64,000 bases of DNA from an uncultured Flavobacterium sp. (GTDB taxonomy: Bacteria; Bacteroidota; Bacteroidia; Flavobacteriales; Flavobacteriaceae). Positions 23,540 to 32,194 of the stretch are shown in pieces; position 1 is the stretch's first letter, and each line of letters starts with the position of its first letter. The stretch lies in assembly GCA_943912855.1 (NCBI GenBank), contig CALTVC010000005.1:124001-188000 (forward strand). Direction: 5' to 3'. A program made the position numbers and the translations under genes. A model generated the notes under the pieces. That model had not been told where the DNA came from. It searched no databases and saw nothing but the letters and a program-made list of their open reading frames with translations.

Positions 23540-23917
23540 ATGAACACCACAAAAAACATACAAAATGCATACAAAGGGTTAACAGCCCTGTTGCTTGTAT
23601 TGTTTTTTAGCATTGCGGGTTTATCAAAAGCTTTTGGAGCAAATGGCAGTGTTTTACACAAAACCGCCAAGCAGCAAACTGGTAAAGCATTGTTTTCTGA
23701 AGTAGAAAAACAGGCTGAAATTACCGCACCTGCCGATGCTCAGGATAATGACGCGGACGATGCTGACTGGGTACCTGACTTTGGTACTACTGTTGTAAAA
23801 GCTACCGCGGCTGTAAGCAAAGCAAACAACAAACAAATCGCTATATATTTCTGCAGGGTACAACCGTATTCAAATCATCTGTATGATTTGTACTGTAACT
23901 GGAAATTCGATTTGTAG
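23540..23917 (+). CDS. Small secreted protein of unknown function
   Basis: 125 residues. A hydrophobic N-terminal segment (about 12-34, LTALLLVLFFSIAGLSKAFGA) is a signal peptide or anchor. A middle stretch rich in Asp and Ala (DAQDNDADDADWVPDFGT) precedes a short Cys-containing tail (YFCRVQPYSNHLYDLYCNW) whose two Cys could form a disulfide. I do not recognise it. It follows the metal-handling group after a terminator, so it is probably a separate unit. The coding assignment rests on length, a believable signal peptide and codon use. Confidence 0.55.
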   Translation: MNTTKNIQNAYKGLTALLLVLFFSIAGLSKAFGANGSVLHKTAKQQTGKALFSEVEKQAEITAPADAQDNDADDADWVPDFGTTVVKATAAVSKANNKQIAIYFCRVQPYSNHLYDLYCNWKFDL

Positions 23918-24000
23918 TTAATCTTCGTGCCCTTGTGTCGCAACATCTTTACTGTGGCCGGGTACTTTTTTCATAATAAATAAATTTCGAAAATCATCAT

Positions 24001-24095
24001 GCGTTGGGATTTCCCGCGTATGTACACAATAGTTGTTAATTGCCCGGAATACCGGCTAAGCGCCTGCCTGTTGCCAGTCGGTATTCCCTTTTTTT
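24001..24095 (+). ncRNA. Candidate small RNA unit 0 (hairpin, linker, terminator)
   Basis: A small hairpin in GCGTTGGGATTTCCCGCG (24001-24018), an AT-rich linker containing TTGTTAATTG, and a terminator stem GGAATACCG (24046-24054) with CGGTATTCC (24079-24087), followed by seven T (24089-24095). Its design matches the two units downstream although the sequence differs. It could instead be the terminator of the gene ending at 23917. No reading frame is present. The bases 23918-24000 hold no recognisable feature. Confidence 0.4.
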
Positions 24096-24185
24096 AAGAA
24101 TAAGCAGGCATACTTCTTTATTCAGAATCTATTTTTAAAGTCATATTTCTCGTTTTTTTAAAGTGAATGCCGCAGCATCACAATA

Positions 24186-24262
24186 TTGATACCCCAAGGT
24201 ATCAAGGTGTTTTTTAATTGGTTGGTTTAAAAATCCCTGCACTGCGGGACAGGGATTTTTTC
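24186..24262 (+). ncRNA. Candidate small RNA unit A
   Basis: A perfect 8-bp hairpin with a CCAA loop (TTGATACC 24186-24193, GGTATCAA 24198-24205). Then a 21-base linker (24207-24227) that is 19/21 identical to the linker of unit B. Then a terminator stem AAAAATCCCTG (24229-24239) with CAGGGATTTTT (24250-24260) and a T run. No reading frame. Conservation of the linker between two different hairpin pairs, in adjacent units, suggests duplicated RNA genes. Confidence 0.5.
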
Positions 24263-24300
24263 TAAAAAGCTTATAACTATTCTTCATAGATTTTTTTAAG

Positions 24301-24387
24301 GCTGTTTTTTCCTGAGAACAGCAAGTGTTTTTAAATTAGTTGGTTCCAAAGCTCCCTGTTTGTTGTGAAACAGGGAGCTTTTTTTGC
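24301..24387 (+). ncRNA. Candidate small RNA unit B
   Basis: Hairpin GCTGTT (24301-24306) with AACAGC (24317-24322), then the shared linker (24325-24345, ending AGTTGGTT), then a perfect 14-bp terminator stem (24348-24361 with 24368-24381) and a T run to about 24386. A near-consensus -7 box (TAGATTTT, 24287-24294) lies just upstream. No reading frame. Same architecture as units 0 and A. Confidence 0.5.
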
Positions 24388-24486
24388 TAAAAATAGGCTT
24401 TTCGATTTTTTCTTTACGAGGAATATTTTGGTTAAAATGATGAAAGAAAATGTTTTACATTAGCTGAAATAAATTAACGACCAATC

Positions 24487-25446
24487 ATGAAAAACTTTTA
24501 CCCAAAATCCATCCTATTAGTAGGGTGTGCTTTTTTTTCACTAAACGCAGCATCTCAAACCACCGCTATTCCTGATTCCAGGTTTGAGCAGGAGCTTATT
24601 AACTTAGGTATAGACAGCGATGCTACAGTAAACGGGCAAATACTGACTGCTGATGCCCGGGCCATAACGGAACTCACCATCATGCCTCAACAGCCGGGGA
24701 ACTATCCGGACGATTACATCCACGACCTTACCGGGATTGAAGCGTTTGTAAACCTTGAAAGGTTTACGGTTGGTTTTACAGCAATAACCGAACTGAATGT
24801 AAGTACTATGACAAACTTAAAATATTTGGTTTGCGATGCTAATGAACTTACTCACATAGATGTATCGTCTAACACGCTTTTGGAAGAGATTAGTGTTTCT
24901 GTTTCCGGAGATTTAGCGCCTATGAATTCCATTGAGACATTAGATCTTAGCCACAATCCTAATATTAGAAATGTCACCGCGCAAGGAGGGGTTCGTTATA
25001 TTAATTTGAAGAATGGTAATAATAACGAAAACATGATCATAAGTATAGGTTTTGCTTTTCCTGTACCTGGTAATACACAGAATGTATGTATAGAAGTAGA
25101 TAACGAACAACTTGCACAGGCTAATCAGTTGCCTTATTCAGAATGGAATGTTAGTGGATTTAGTGTTACACATACTTATACAGAAAACTGTGTAAACAGT
25201 GTACAAAAGAATGATAAAACAGCAGCTTTTGTATACCCTAACCCGGCAACCGATGTTTTACATATTTACTCTGCTACAGGCATTGCCGAAAGCGTAAAAC
25301 TTTTTGATGTTTCGGGTAGGATGGTACGTCAGTTTACTAATATAACAGATAATGCTTTGGATGTTTCAGGACTAAGTGGCGGAGTATACCTGGTAACCGT
25401 AGCTACCGGAGAAAGCATTTCGACTCAAAAAGTTATCATAAACTAA
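24487..25446 (+). CDS. Leucine-rich-repeat protein with T9SS type A sorting domain
   Basis: 319 residues. Signal peptide (1-24, ending NAASQ). A short leucine-rich-repeat region (about 75-175: LTGIEAFVNLERFTVGF, LNVSTMTNLKYLVCDANELTHIDVSSN, IETLDLSHNPNIRN) follows. The C-terminal domain (about 243-319) begins with FVYPNPATDVLHIY and ends with LSGGVYLVTVATGESISTQKVIIN, the T9SS type A sorting signal. The protein should be exported by the type IX system encoded by gldKLMN at 39.7-44.5 kb and placed on the surface or released. LRR proteins of this kind often mediate adhesion; that role is inferred. Confidence 0.88.
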   Translation: MKNFYPKSILLVGCAFFSLNAASQTTAIPDSRFEQELINLGIDSDATVNGQILTADARAITELTIMPQQPGNYPDDYIHDLTGIEAFVNLERFTVGFTAITELNVSTMTNLKYLVCDANELTHIDVSSNTLLEEISVSVSGDLAPMNSIETLDLSHNPNIRNVTAQGGVRYINLKNGNNNENMIISIGFAFPVPGNTQNVCIEVDNEQLAQANQLPYSEWNVSGFSVTHTYTENCVNSVQKNDKTAAFVYPNPATDVLHIYSATGIAESVKLFDVSGRMVRQFTNITDNALDVSGLSGGVYLVTVATGESISTQKVIIN

Positions 25447-25467
25447 ACTATACCCTTATAAAAAAGT

Positions 25468-25491
25468 AAATCCCGGTGAAAACCGGGATTT
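25468..25491. terminator. Bidirectional terminator between converging genes
   Basis: Perfect 10-bp stem AAATCCCGGT (25468-25477) with ACCGGGATTT (25482-25491), GAAA loop. It stands between a plus gene ending at 25446 and a minus gene ending at 25498. T-rich sequence follows on the plus side. Confidence 0.82.
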
Positions 25492-25497
25492 GAATTT

Positions 25498-27876
25498 TTA
25501 TTTAAGTTGAAGCGTTTTTGTTTCAGAAATCAGTTTGCCATCGGCACTAAAGCCTTCTATAAGGAGCTTTACACTTTTTTGTCCCATATTGTTTGGTATG
25601 CTGAATGTGAATTCGCCTTTTTCATCACTCATTACCTGGGTGTTCCAGTCTAAGATACCGAAGTTTTCAAACCCTTTATCTATCGTACTTGTATAAGGTA
25701 TATTTTCAAAGGGTTGAATTTTTTTATACGCACCGGTAACAATAATGTCTGGGGTATTATCTTTTGCTTTACCCTTTCTTATGTTTGGCCTAAGATAAAT
25801 TTTTATGATACCACTATAATTTCTAATAGACGGTACTATGGCTGTAGAACTCATGTAAATTTCATCTACCTCGTCCATATATATAAGATTTAGCTGGTTG
25901 TGGTCCAGTAGTTGCATGTTGTTAAGGTAAATAATAGGTTCGCTTTGTCCGCCGTTAATACTAGATCGCCCGCTGCGCGAATATATGTGTACTTCAGTAT
26001 TGCCTATACCGCCCTGTTCTACCCTGAAACCACCCCTTGAAATAATATATTGTGTAATATTTCGGTAAATATTAGCATCGCTATCGTCTACTTTGTGTCC
26101 CTGTAAGTTGTTATTACCGAGGCTTCGGGCATATTTAAGCCTTGTTTTTTCTATAACGGTCTCATCTAGTGTAATGCTCCCTTTAGAAAAAACGGGTAGT
26201 TCACCGCTGGCTAAATCAATAGTATTAGCGCCGCTTATATAGCATCTGGGTGTAGGTTTATACATTTTGTTAAATGCCTTAATCCCGTTTGTAAGCAGTG
26301 GCCTTTGATTAAGCGTTTTAGGTTGCACCCCTTTGTTGATTACTGATAGATTTATGTGTAAGGAGTCAGTAAGCACAAGGTTCTCAAAAGAAAAATGTCC
26401 TTTCTCATCCATAGGAGAAGTAAGGTCTATACCTGTAATGGTAAAGAGCCTGACTTTAGCATTGGTGTTAACCATTTGTTGCGGAACCGTGCCTTTTAAT
26501 ACCAAACCTCTGTCAAAGGTATAGCGCTCTTCGGGAGGTGTGTTTTTAATATTCTCCCATTTATACTTGCTTTTTTGGCTCAGCAGGTATAAATCCAGTT
26601 CGTACGCTTTGCCTTTGCTTAGGGTAGAAAAATAGTGTTTTCCGCTGGCGCTATGTTGGTCCTGCAGGTAGGGTAATAACAAAATTGATGAGTAGATGTC
26701 TGTTTCGTTGTCTACACATATAGAGTTTTCAGGAAGGACAGAAATACTCAGGTTAAACATTCCCTGATGATTTATTTTCCCTTTGTAGTCTGTACGGCCT
26801 AATGTTTGACGATCCCCCGGTCTTGTCAGGTCTGAACTTAAGGTTTCAGACGGATACTTATACACAATGCGTTCAGCAATTTCATTAAGGTTTTCATCCA
26901 GCAGTCGGAATGTATTTACCCCATCCTGAAGATCTGTATTTGCTATCGCAATTTTAGTTTCTGTAGCATTGTTAGGCTTAATGTCGTATATGTTATTCTT
27001 GTCGTCTTTGTGCACTACAAGTAACAAACTGCTGTATTTGCTGAGTTGAGCCTTATTAATTCGTAGTGTAACAAGTGTTTTGTCCGGTATTGTAAAGCTG
27101 TTTACCTCCATGGCTACGCCGGTGGCAAGTGCCGGAGGTAGTAAAGCCTCTTTACTGCTGTTTTCGTTGTTTACAACTATTTTATAGCTGTTACCTTCTT
27201 TAGGGGTAATATCAAAACGCCCGAAGCCTAATTTGTTTAGCTGTAGTTTCTTTAGCACCGTACCGCTTTGGTCTACCAGGTCGGCAGATGTTACATTGGC
27301 AGATTCGCCGTTACAATCGGTTACATGTATACCCACAATATTAGTTACACCCACTACAAGACTGCCTCCTTCAGGATTAATGCTTATGTTCATTTTAGAA
27401 GGGTCGGCAGGCATTAACGCATTACCTGCTCCACTAGCCAGGTTAATTACGGTAATATGGCTTACAAACGATTCATCTTCTGCAAAATTATTCATCCAGT
27501 TGGTGTAGAACTGCATGTAATAATGACCCGAAGCCAACTTTTCGTTTAATGAAAAACTTCCCTGAAATGTTCCCTGGTTGCAGTATACCAGCTGAGTTTC
27601 CAGCACCTTGCCGCTTTCGTCCATAAGACTGGCAATTACGTTTACGGTAGCCAGGAAAGGACTATTCATTTTTCGGTTAAAAACATAACCTTTAAACCAC
27701 GCCTGTTCGTTTGTAGTAAATACAGATTTGTCTAGCTGTACATGGATGTTTTCACGTTCCAGCTTAAAATAGTCTGTAAGTGATTTCTCAACGGTTTCCT
27801 TTTGGTTTTGACCAAAAGCACCTGTTGTAAAAAGTACAGAAAGAAGCGTGCATAGCTTCAAAATGCTTTTTTTCAT
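25498..27876 (-). CDS. Large secreted protein with MG2-like domains and a TonB-plug-like region
   Basis: 792 residues. Signal peptide (1-22, ending GAFGQ). N-terminal part (about 40-150) matches macroglobulin MG2-type domains: IHVQLDKSVFTTNEQAWFKGYVF and GTFQGSFSLNEKLASGHYYMQFYT. More beta domains follow. Near the C-terminus (about 640-720) PIIYLNNMQLLDHNQLNLIYMDEVDEIYM and SGIIKIYLRP resemble a TonB plug, but no barrel follows. This domain order is a recurring type in Bacteroidetes whose function is unknown; it may pair with outer-membrane transporters. No T9SS signal. Single-gene unit on the minus strand. Confidence 0.72.
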   Translation of the reverse strand: MKKSILKLCTLLSVLFTTGAFGQNQKETVEKSLTDYFKLERENIHVQLDKSVFTTNEQAWFKGYVFNRKMNSPFLATVNVIASLMDESGKVLETQLVYCNQGTFQGSFSLNEKLASGHYYMQFYTNWMNNFAEDESFVSHITVINLASGAGNALMPADPSKMNISINPEGGSLVVGVTNIVGIHVTDCNGESANVTSADLVDQSGTVLKKLQLNKLGFGRFDITPKEGNSYKIVVNNENSSKEALLPPALATGVAMEVNSFTIPDKTLVTLRINKAQLSKYSSLLLVVHKDDKNNIYDIKPNNATETKIAIANTDLQDGVNTFRLLDENLNEIAERIVYKYPSETLSSDLTRPGDRQTLGRTDYKGKINHQGMFNLSISVLPENSICVDNETDIYSSILLLPYLQDQHSASGKHYFSTLSKGKAYELDLYLLSQKSKYKWENIKNTPPEERYTFDRGLVLKGTVPQQMVNTNAKVRLFTITGIDLTSPMDEKGHFSFENLVLTDSLHINLSVINKGVQPKTLNQRPLLTNGIKAFNKMYKPTPRCYISGANTIDLASGELPVFSKGSITLDETVIEKTRLKYARSLGNNNLQGHKVDDSDANIYRNITQYIISRGGFRVEQGGIGNTEVHIYSRSGRSSINGGQSEPIIYLNNMQLLDHNQLNLIYMDEVDEIYMSSTAIVPSIRNYSGIIKIYLRPNIRKGKAKDNTPDIIVTGAYKKIQPFENIPYTSTIDKGFENFGILDWNTQVMSDEKGEFTFSIPNNMGQKSVKLLIEGFSADGKLISETKTLQLK

Positions 27877-27985
27877 AGAGGTTTAGGTAAAAAGATTGGT
27901 TTGAATAGAATATGGTGTAAATGTACTCTTTACAGATAGTAACGCAAATACCGGGCTTTAATTTTAACAAAAACGGATAAAAAAT

Positions 27986-28011
27986 AAGGGGAACATTTTA
28001 CTGTTCCCCTT
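27986..28011 (-). terminator. Terminator of groES-groEL
   Basis: Perfect 10-bp stem AAGGGGAACA (27986-27995) with TGTTCCCCTT (28002-28011), 6-base loop, followed on the minus strand by ATTTTTTAT. It lies 27 bases after the groEL stop codon. Confidence 0.88.
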
Positions 28012-28037
28012 ACTAATATATTTTGTGCAATGAAATA

Positions 28038-29669
28038 TTACATCATGCCCGGCATACCGCCACCCATTGGCATACCGCCACCGGCTGCGTCTTCCTTAAT
28101 TTCTATAAGGGCACACTCTGTAGTAAGTATCATACCGGCAACCGAAGCAGCATTTTCAAGTGCCACGCGGGTTACTTTCTTAGGGTCAATGATACCTGCT
28201 GCAAGCATGTCTACATACTCGTCAGTCTTAGCGTTGTAACCGAAATCACCTTCGCCTTCAGCTACTTTAGCTACAACTACGCTGCCTTCAAGACCTGCAT
28301 TTTCTACGATAGTACGTAGCGGAGCCTCAACAGCACGAGATACGATTTGTACACCTGTAGCTTCGTCAGCATTTTCAGTAGCTATGTTAGCAAGCGCTTT
28401 TTTAGCTCTTAGTAGAGCCACACCACCACCAGCAACAATGCCTTCTTCAACAGCGGCACGTGTAGCATGTAGCGCGTCATCTACGCGGTCTTTTTTCTCT
28501 TTCATTTCCACTTCAGAAGCTGCACCTACATAAAGTACGGCAACACCGCCTGCAAGTTTAGCAAGACGCTCCTGTAGTTTTTCCCTGTCATAGTCAGATG
28601 TTGTAGTTTCCATCTGCGCTTTTATTTGGTTCACACGGTTTTTGATGAATTCTTCAGAACCTGCACCGTTTACAAGCGTAGTGTTGTCTTTGTCTATAAC
28701 TACTTTCTCTGCTGTACCCAGCATGTCAAGGGTAGCGTTTTCAAGAGTATAACCTTGCTCTTCAGCGATTACAGTACCACCTGTAAGGATAGCAATGTCT
28801 TCAAGAAGCGCTTTTCTGCGGTCGCCAAAACCTGGAGCCTTAACAGCAGCGATTTTAAGCGCGCCACGAAGTTTGTTTACCACAAGAGTAGCAAGAGCTT
28901 CGCCGTCTACGTCTTCAGCAATGATAAGAAGCGGTTTGCCACTTTGTGCTACCGGCTCAAGTACCGGAAGCAGGTCTTTCATTGAAGAAACTTTTTTGTC
29001 GTATAGTAAAATGTATGGCCTGTCTAGTTCAGCCTCCATTTTCTCAGAATTCGTTACAAAGTAAGCAGACAGGTAACCACGGTCAAACTGCATACCTCCC
29101 ACCACTTCGACTGTAGTATCTGTACCTTTAGCTTCTTCCACTGTAACAACACCAGAGGTTCCCACTTTATCAAAAGCGGTAGCTATAAGTTCGCCCACGC
29201 TCTCGTCGTTATTGGCAGAGATTGAAGCAACTTGCTTGATTTTTTCAGACGTACTGCCTACTTCCTTACTCTGCTTAGCAAGTTCACCTACAATAGCGTT
29301 AACAGCTTTGTCTATACCGCGCTTTAGGTCCATAGGGTTAGCACCGGCAGCCACGTTTTTAAGGCCTTCTTTTACAATAGCCTGAGCAAGTACGGTTGCA
29401 GTAGTAGTACCATCACCGGCAAGGTCGTTGGTTTTGCTGGCAACTTCTTTAACCATCTGTGCACCCATGTTTTCAAGGGTGTCTTTTAGCTCAATTTCTT
29501 TAGCTACAGATACACCGTCTTTAGTTACGGTAGGACTACCAAATGATTTACTAATTATTACGTTACGGCCTTTAGGCCCCAGGGTTACTTTTACCGCGTT
29601 AGCAAGTGCATCTACACCACGTTTTAAACCGTCGCGTGCTTCAATATCAAATTTTATTTCTTTAGCCAT
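28038..29669 (-). CDS. groL: Chaperonin GroEL
   Basis: 543 residues, full length. Equatorial domain starts AKEIKFDIEARDGLKRGVDALANAVKVTLGPKGRNVII, with the ATP loop GDGTTTATVLAQAI at about 86-99. The apical and intermediate domains are complete, and the C-terminus is the flexible tail GGGMPMGGGMPGMM. Forms the double-ring folding chamber with GroES. It follows groES by 5 bases in a two-gene unit that ends in a strong terminator. Confidence 0.99.
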   Translation of the reverse strand: MAKEIKFDIEARDGLKRGVDALANAVKVTLGPKGRNVIISKSFGSPTVTKDGVSVAKEIELKDTLENMGAQMVKEVASKTNDLAGDGTTTATVLAQAIVKEGLKNVAAGANPMDLKRGIDKAVNAIVGELAKQSKEVGSTSEKIKQVASISANNDESVGELIATAFDKVGTSGVVTVEEAKGTDTTVEVVGGMQFDRGYLSAYFVTNSEKMEAELDRPYILLYDKKVSSMKDLLPVLEPVAQSGKPLLIIAEDVDGEALATLVVNKLRGALKIAAVKAPGFGDRRKALLEDIAILTGGTVIAEEQGYTLENATLDMLGTAEKVVIDKDNTTLVNGAGSEEFIKNRVNQIKAQMETTTSDYDREKLQERLAKLAGGVAVLYVGAASEVEMKEKKDRVDDALHATRAAVEEGIVAGGGVALLRAKKALANIATENADEATGVQIVSRAVEAPLRTIVENAGLEGSVVVAKVAEGEGDFGYNAKTDEYVDMLAAGIIDPKKVTRVALENAASVAGMILTTECALIEIKEDAAGGGMPMGGGMPGMM

Positions 29670-29674
29670 TTTAA

Positions 29675-29962
29675 CTATTGATTTATTATACCGAAAATTT
29701 CTTTTTCATCCATGATTAGATAATTTTTCCCTTCCCATTTTAGCTCAGTTCCAGAAAATTTCCCAAAAAGGACATAGTCTCCCTCTTTAACAACTGGTTT
29801 CTCTTCTTTGTCATCACCTACTGCTATAACAGTACCTTTTTGTTGTTTCTCTTGAGCAGAATCGGGAATTATAATTCCTGAAGCAGTTTTAGTTTCAGCA
29901 GGAGCTGGTTCTATTATAATTCGATTCTCACTACCAGCAATTGGTTTGATATTAAAAGCCAT
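29675..29962 (-). CDS. groES: Co-chaperonin GroES
   Basis: 95 residues, standard length. IKPIAGSENRIIIEPAPAETKTASGIIIPDSAQEK covers the first strands and the mobile loop, and KEGDYVLFGKFSGTELKWEGKNYLIMDEKEIFGII the rest. Caps GroEL. First gene of the groES-groEL unit. No CIRCE heat-shock operator is visible upstream; instead there is a short inverted repeat with a sigma-54-like box (see 30011-30029). Confidence 0.98.
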   Translation of the reverse strand: MAFNIKPIAGSENRIIIEPAPAETKTASGIIIPDSAQEKQQKGTVIAVGDDKEEKPVVKEGDYVLFGKFSGTELKWEGKNYLIMDEKEIFGIINQ

Positions 29963-30010
29963 ATTACGTTTTATTTTTTTGTTTGTTAAAATTAATTTTG
30001 ATGCTAACAG

Positions 30011-30029
30011 TTTTTCAGAAACTGTGCCA
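30011..30029 (-). promoter_or_regulatory. Inverted repeat and sigma-54-like element upstream of groES
   Basis: On the minus strand TGGCACAGTTTCTGA (30015-30029) resembles the sigma-54 consensus TGGCAC-N5-TTGC, with GG present but the -12 GC changed to GA. It overlaps a perfect 7-bp hairpin ACAGTTT / AAACTGT. It lies about 55 bases before the groES ATG. Either a regulated promoter or an operator; weak evidence. Confidence 0.3.
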
Positions 30030-30060
30030 TTTTAAATTACTGCCAAATTTACAGGTAAAA

Positions 30061-30093
30061 AAAATGCCAGCTTTGACAGGCTGGCATTTTTTT
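30061..30093 (-). terminator. Terminator of secG
   Basis: Perfect 11-bp stem AAAATGCCAGC (30061-30071) with GCTGGCATTTT (30080-30090). On the minus strand it ends in a T run. It lies about 25 bases after the secG stop and separates the secG unit from groES. Confidence 0.88.
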
Positions 30094-30114
30094 TAAAATA
30101 TATTACAGATAATC

Positions 30115-30477
30115 TTATTTCTGTGGTTGTGCAGCCGGAGCAGCCGGTTGTGCAGTTCCTGCTGGTGCAGCAGCACCGTTTTGGGCAGGTGCGGTAGCCG
30201 GAGCTGTAGGTACAGCGCTTTCGTCTGTTAGTGAATCTGTAGATGCACCGCTTCCGAAGCTAAGGCTAGAGAAAATGATTAGCGCTACCAGAATAGCTGC
30301 CAGTGTCCATGTACTTTTGTCTAGGAAATCAGTTGTTTTTTGTACGCCACCCATAATTTGTGGACCACCGATTGCTGAAGAAAGGCCGCCGCCTTTAGGG
30401 TTTTGTACCATAACTGCCATAACAAGCAAAAAGCTTACTATTGTGATAAGTACCAAAAAAATAGTGAAGTTGATCAT
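30115..30477 (-). CDS. secG: Preprotein translocase subunit SecG
   Basis: 120 residues. Two membrane helices (about 3-24 and 54-73) with the SecG signature VMVQNPKGGGLSSAIGGPQIMGG between them. The C-terminal 45 residues are a low-complexity Ala/Pro/Gln tail, longer than in E. coli SecG but usual in Flavobacteria. SecG stabilises SecYE and aids translocation. It follows the TPR-like gene by only 7 bases on the same strand, so it is co-transcribed with it. Confidence 0.95.
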   Translation of the reverse strand: MINFTIFLVLITIVSFLLVMAVMVQNPKGGGLSSAIGGPQIMGGVQKTTDFLDKSTWTLAAILVALIIFSSLSFGSGASTDSLTDESAVPTAPATAPAQNGAAAPAGTAQPAAPAAQPQK

Positions 30478-30484
30478 CTCTCTT

Positions 30485-31588
30485 TTAATTGTTATTTTGT
30501 TGTAAATCTTTTATGTCCAGAATACGGTCTGCAAAGAAAACACTTTTTTCCGGATATTTCAAAATTAAAATTTCATAAGCCTGTATGGCTTTTGCGTATT
30601 TTTTTTGTTCCAGGTAAACCCTGGCAAGGGTTTCGGTCATTATGCCCGGCGATTCCATTGTTTTTTTGCCTAAATTCTCCCATGCCGAATTGTCGCTGCG
30701 AACAGGTTTAATCTTAGGGCTTGCCTCAATGAAGCGGTCTATCAAATCCAGTTTCTGTTCCAATGCCGAAACAGGTGGTTCCTGTTCTTCTGCGACTGGT
30801 TCAGGCTCAGTAATGTTTGCCGGTATTTCCGAAACAGTTTCGCTTTCAGTTTCCGGTTCAGTACTACGGTCTATGGGTTTTAACCTTGATAACTGAAGCC
30901 ACTCTGCAAAGGAGTGGGTTTCGTTATTGTCAAACTTTAGCGGACTGCCTATTGGTTCAATTTGCTCCTCAGATATTGTAACCGTTTCTTCCGGAATTTC
31001 AATCTGTGTTTCAGGTGCCGTTTCGGTTACTTTTTCTTCAAATGAAATTTCAGGTTCAGGTAGTGCTACTATTTCATCCTCGGTTGCTACAGATGCAACA
31101 GCTATATCGACTTCTGTAGTAGGTTTTTCCTCAATTGTAGCAGCTAAAGTAGGTGTTGTAGTATCTGGTGTAGCCTCTTCTATGATTTTTTTTATCGAAA
31201 GCTCCAGTTTATCAATGCTTTGCATCGGTGCAACAGGAGGTGCTACCGTTGTGATTTCCTGTTGAATAGTTGCTGAAACAACTTCTTCCTGCACATCGAT
31301 TCCGGCTACGGACTGTTCAGTAGCTTCAAGCTGTTTTTGGTCTACACTCCTGAAATCTTCTGTAGTAATAAACTCAAAAAGGATGGTTCTGTCGGTAGTA
31401 TAGGCGGCTGTTTTTTTTAGTTCTCCATTATACCTGAAGCTGTCCTTATTATATAATCCCTTTAGGTAAACGGCACGCGCACTTTGCAGGTACGGGAATT
31501 CCGCGAGGATACTTTCCAGTTCCGCGGTTTGCCTTTCAGTTAGCGAATAAGGTCGGTTAAGCAGGTATGTATAGTCTTTTGTAGTCAA
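30485..31588 (-). CDS. Cytosolic protein with long acidic low-complexity middle and C-terminal TPR-like repeat
   Basis: 367 residues, no signal peptide. An N-terminal helical part (1-80, YLLNRPYSLTERQTAELESILAEFPYLQSARAVYLKGLY) resembles a TPR-like hairpin. A long Glu/Thr/Pro/Val-rich stretch (about 85-290) is probably disordered. The C-terminal MTETLARVYLEQKKYAKAIQAYEILILKYPEKSVFFADRI (about 320-360) is a clear tetratricopeptide repeat. This gene regularly lies between lptE and secG in Flavobacteria. Its function is unknown; a scaffold role at the secretion or envelope-assembly machinery is a guess from synteny. Confidence 0.75.
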   Translation of the reverse strand: MTTKDYTYLLNRPYSLTERQTAELESILAEFPYLQSARAVYLKGLYNKDSFRYNGELKKTAAYTTDRTILFEFITTEDFRSVDQKQLEATEQSVAGIDVQEEVVSATIQQEITTVAPPVAPMQSIDKLELSIKKIIEEATPDTTTPTLAATIEEKPTTEVDIAVASVATEDEIVALPEPEISFEEKVTETAPETQIEIPEETVTISEEQIEPIGSPLKFDNNETHSFAEWLQLSRLKPIDRSTEPETESETVSEIPANITEPEPVAEEQEPPVSALEQKLDLIDRFIEASPKIKPVRSDNSAWENLGKKTMESPGIMTETLARVYLEQKKYAKAIQAYEILILKYPEKSVFFADRILDIKDLQQNNN

Positions 31589-31666
31589 ACTTTAGTTTTC
31601 AGTGGCAGTCACAGTTTTCAGTTGAGTAAGTTCCTGCTTACTGAGACTGAACACCGCGACTAAGAA

Positions 31667-32194
31667 TTACCATTTCGCCAGCGACTCGTTAAACACGTCC
31701 TGGGTTATACGTTCAAAAATTTCTTCAAGGGCGGCAGTCAGTACAGAGCCGCTTAGTATTTCGTTAGCACCGTAATCGTGATAAAAGCTAAAGCGTTTTT
31801 CAAAGTTATCAGCTTCTTTGTTTTTATTTGTAAAGCGCACCATAACCGTAATGGTAAGCCTGTTTTGAGACGCGCGCTGATCTGCGGTAGCAGTCATCGG
31901 TGTTACCCTGTATTCTGTGATTTCTCCTTCATACACCAGGTCGCCACCGGTATTGGTAAGGCTCAGGTTAGTTTGGTTCTGTATAAGGTTTTGCAACCTT
32001 TGTGTAAACGTACGCTCTATACCCGGTTCTACTACTTCGGCATTGTTCTGGAAGTAATTAACCTGAAACGTCTTGGCATTGATGCTTCCTGTAGTACCCG
32101 TAAAGTTATAGGCTACCTTACAGCCAGAAAACAAGATAAGTACTGCAAATGCAGGTAATAGTTTTAATAAGCGTAATAATGGCTTACAAGTCAT
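31667..32194 (-). CDS. lptE: LPS assembly lipoprotein LptE
   Basis: 175 residues. Lipobox LILFSGC gives an outer-membrane lipoprotein with Cys25. The sequence KVAYNFTGTTGSINAKTFQVNYFQN, the central beta strands (NTGGDLVYEGEITEYRVTP) and the C-terminal helix (LTAALEEIFERITQDVFNESLAKW) fit the Bacteroidetes LptE form, which plugs the LptD translocon. Its start overlaps the end of the sigma-54-type activator gene by 11 bases, indicating co-transcription and possible translational coupling. Confidence 0.88.
   Translation of the reverse strand: MTCKPLLRLLKLLPAFAVLILFSGCKVAYNFTGTTGSINAKTFQVNYFQNNAEVVEPGIERTFTQRLQNLIQNQTNLSLTNTGGDLVYEGEITEYRVTPMTATADQRASQNRLTITVMVRFTNKNKEADNFEKRFSFYHDYGANEILSGSVLTAALEEIFERITQDVFNESLAKW

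Noticed and set aside
29963..30060. CIRCE heat-shock operator before groES
   Set aside because: The TTAGCACTC-N9-GAGTGCTAA pattern is absent.
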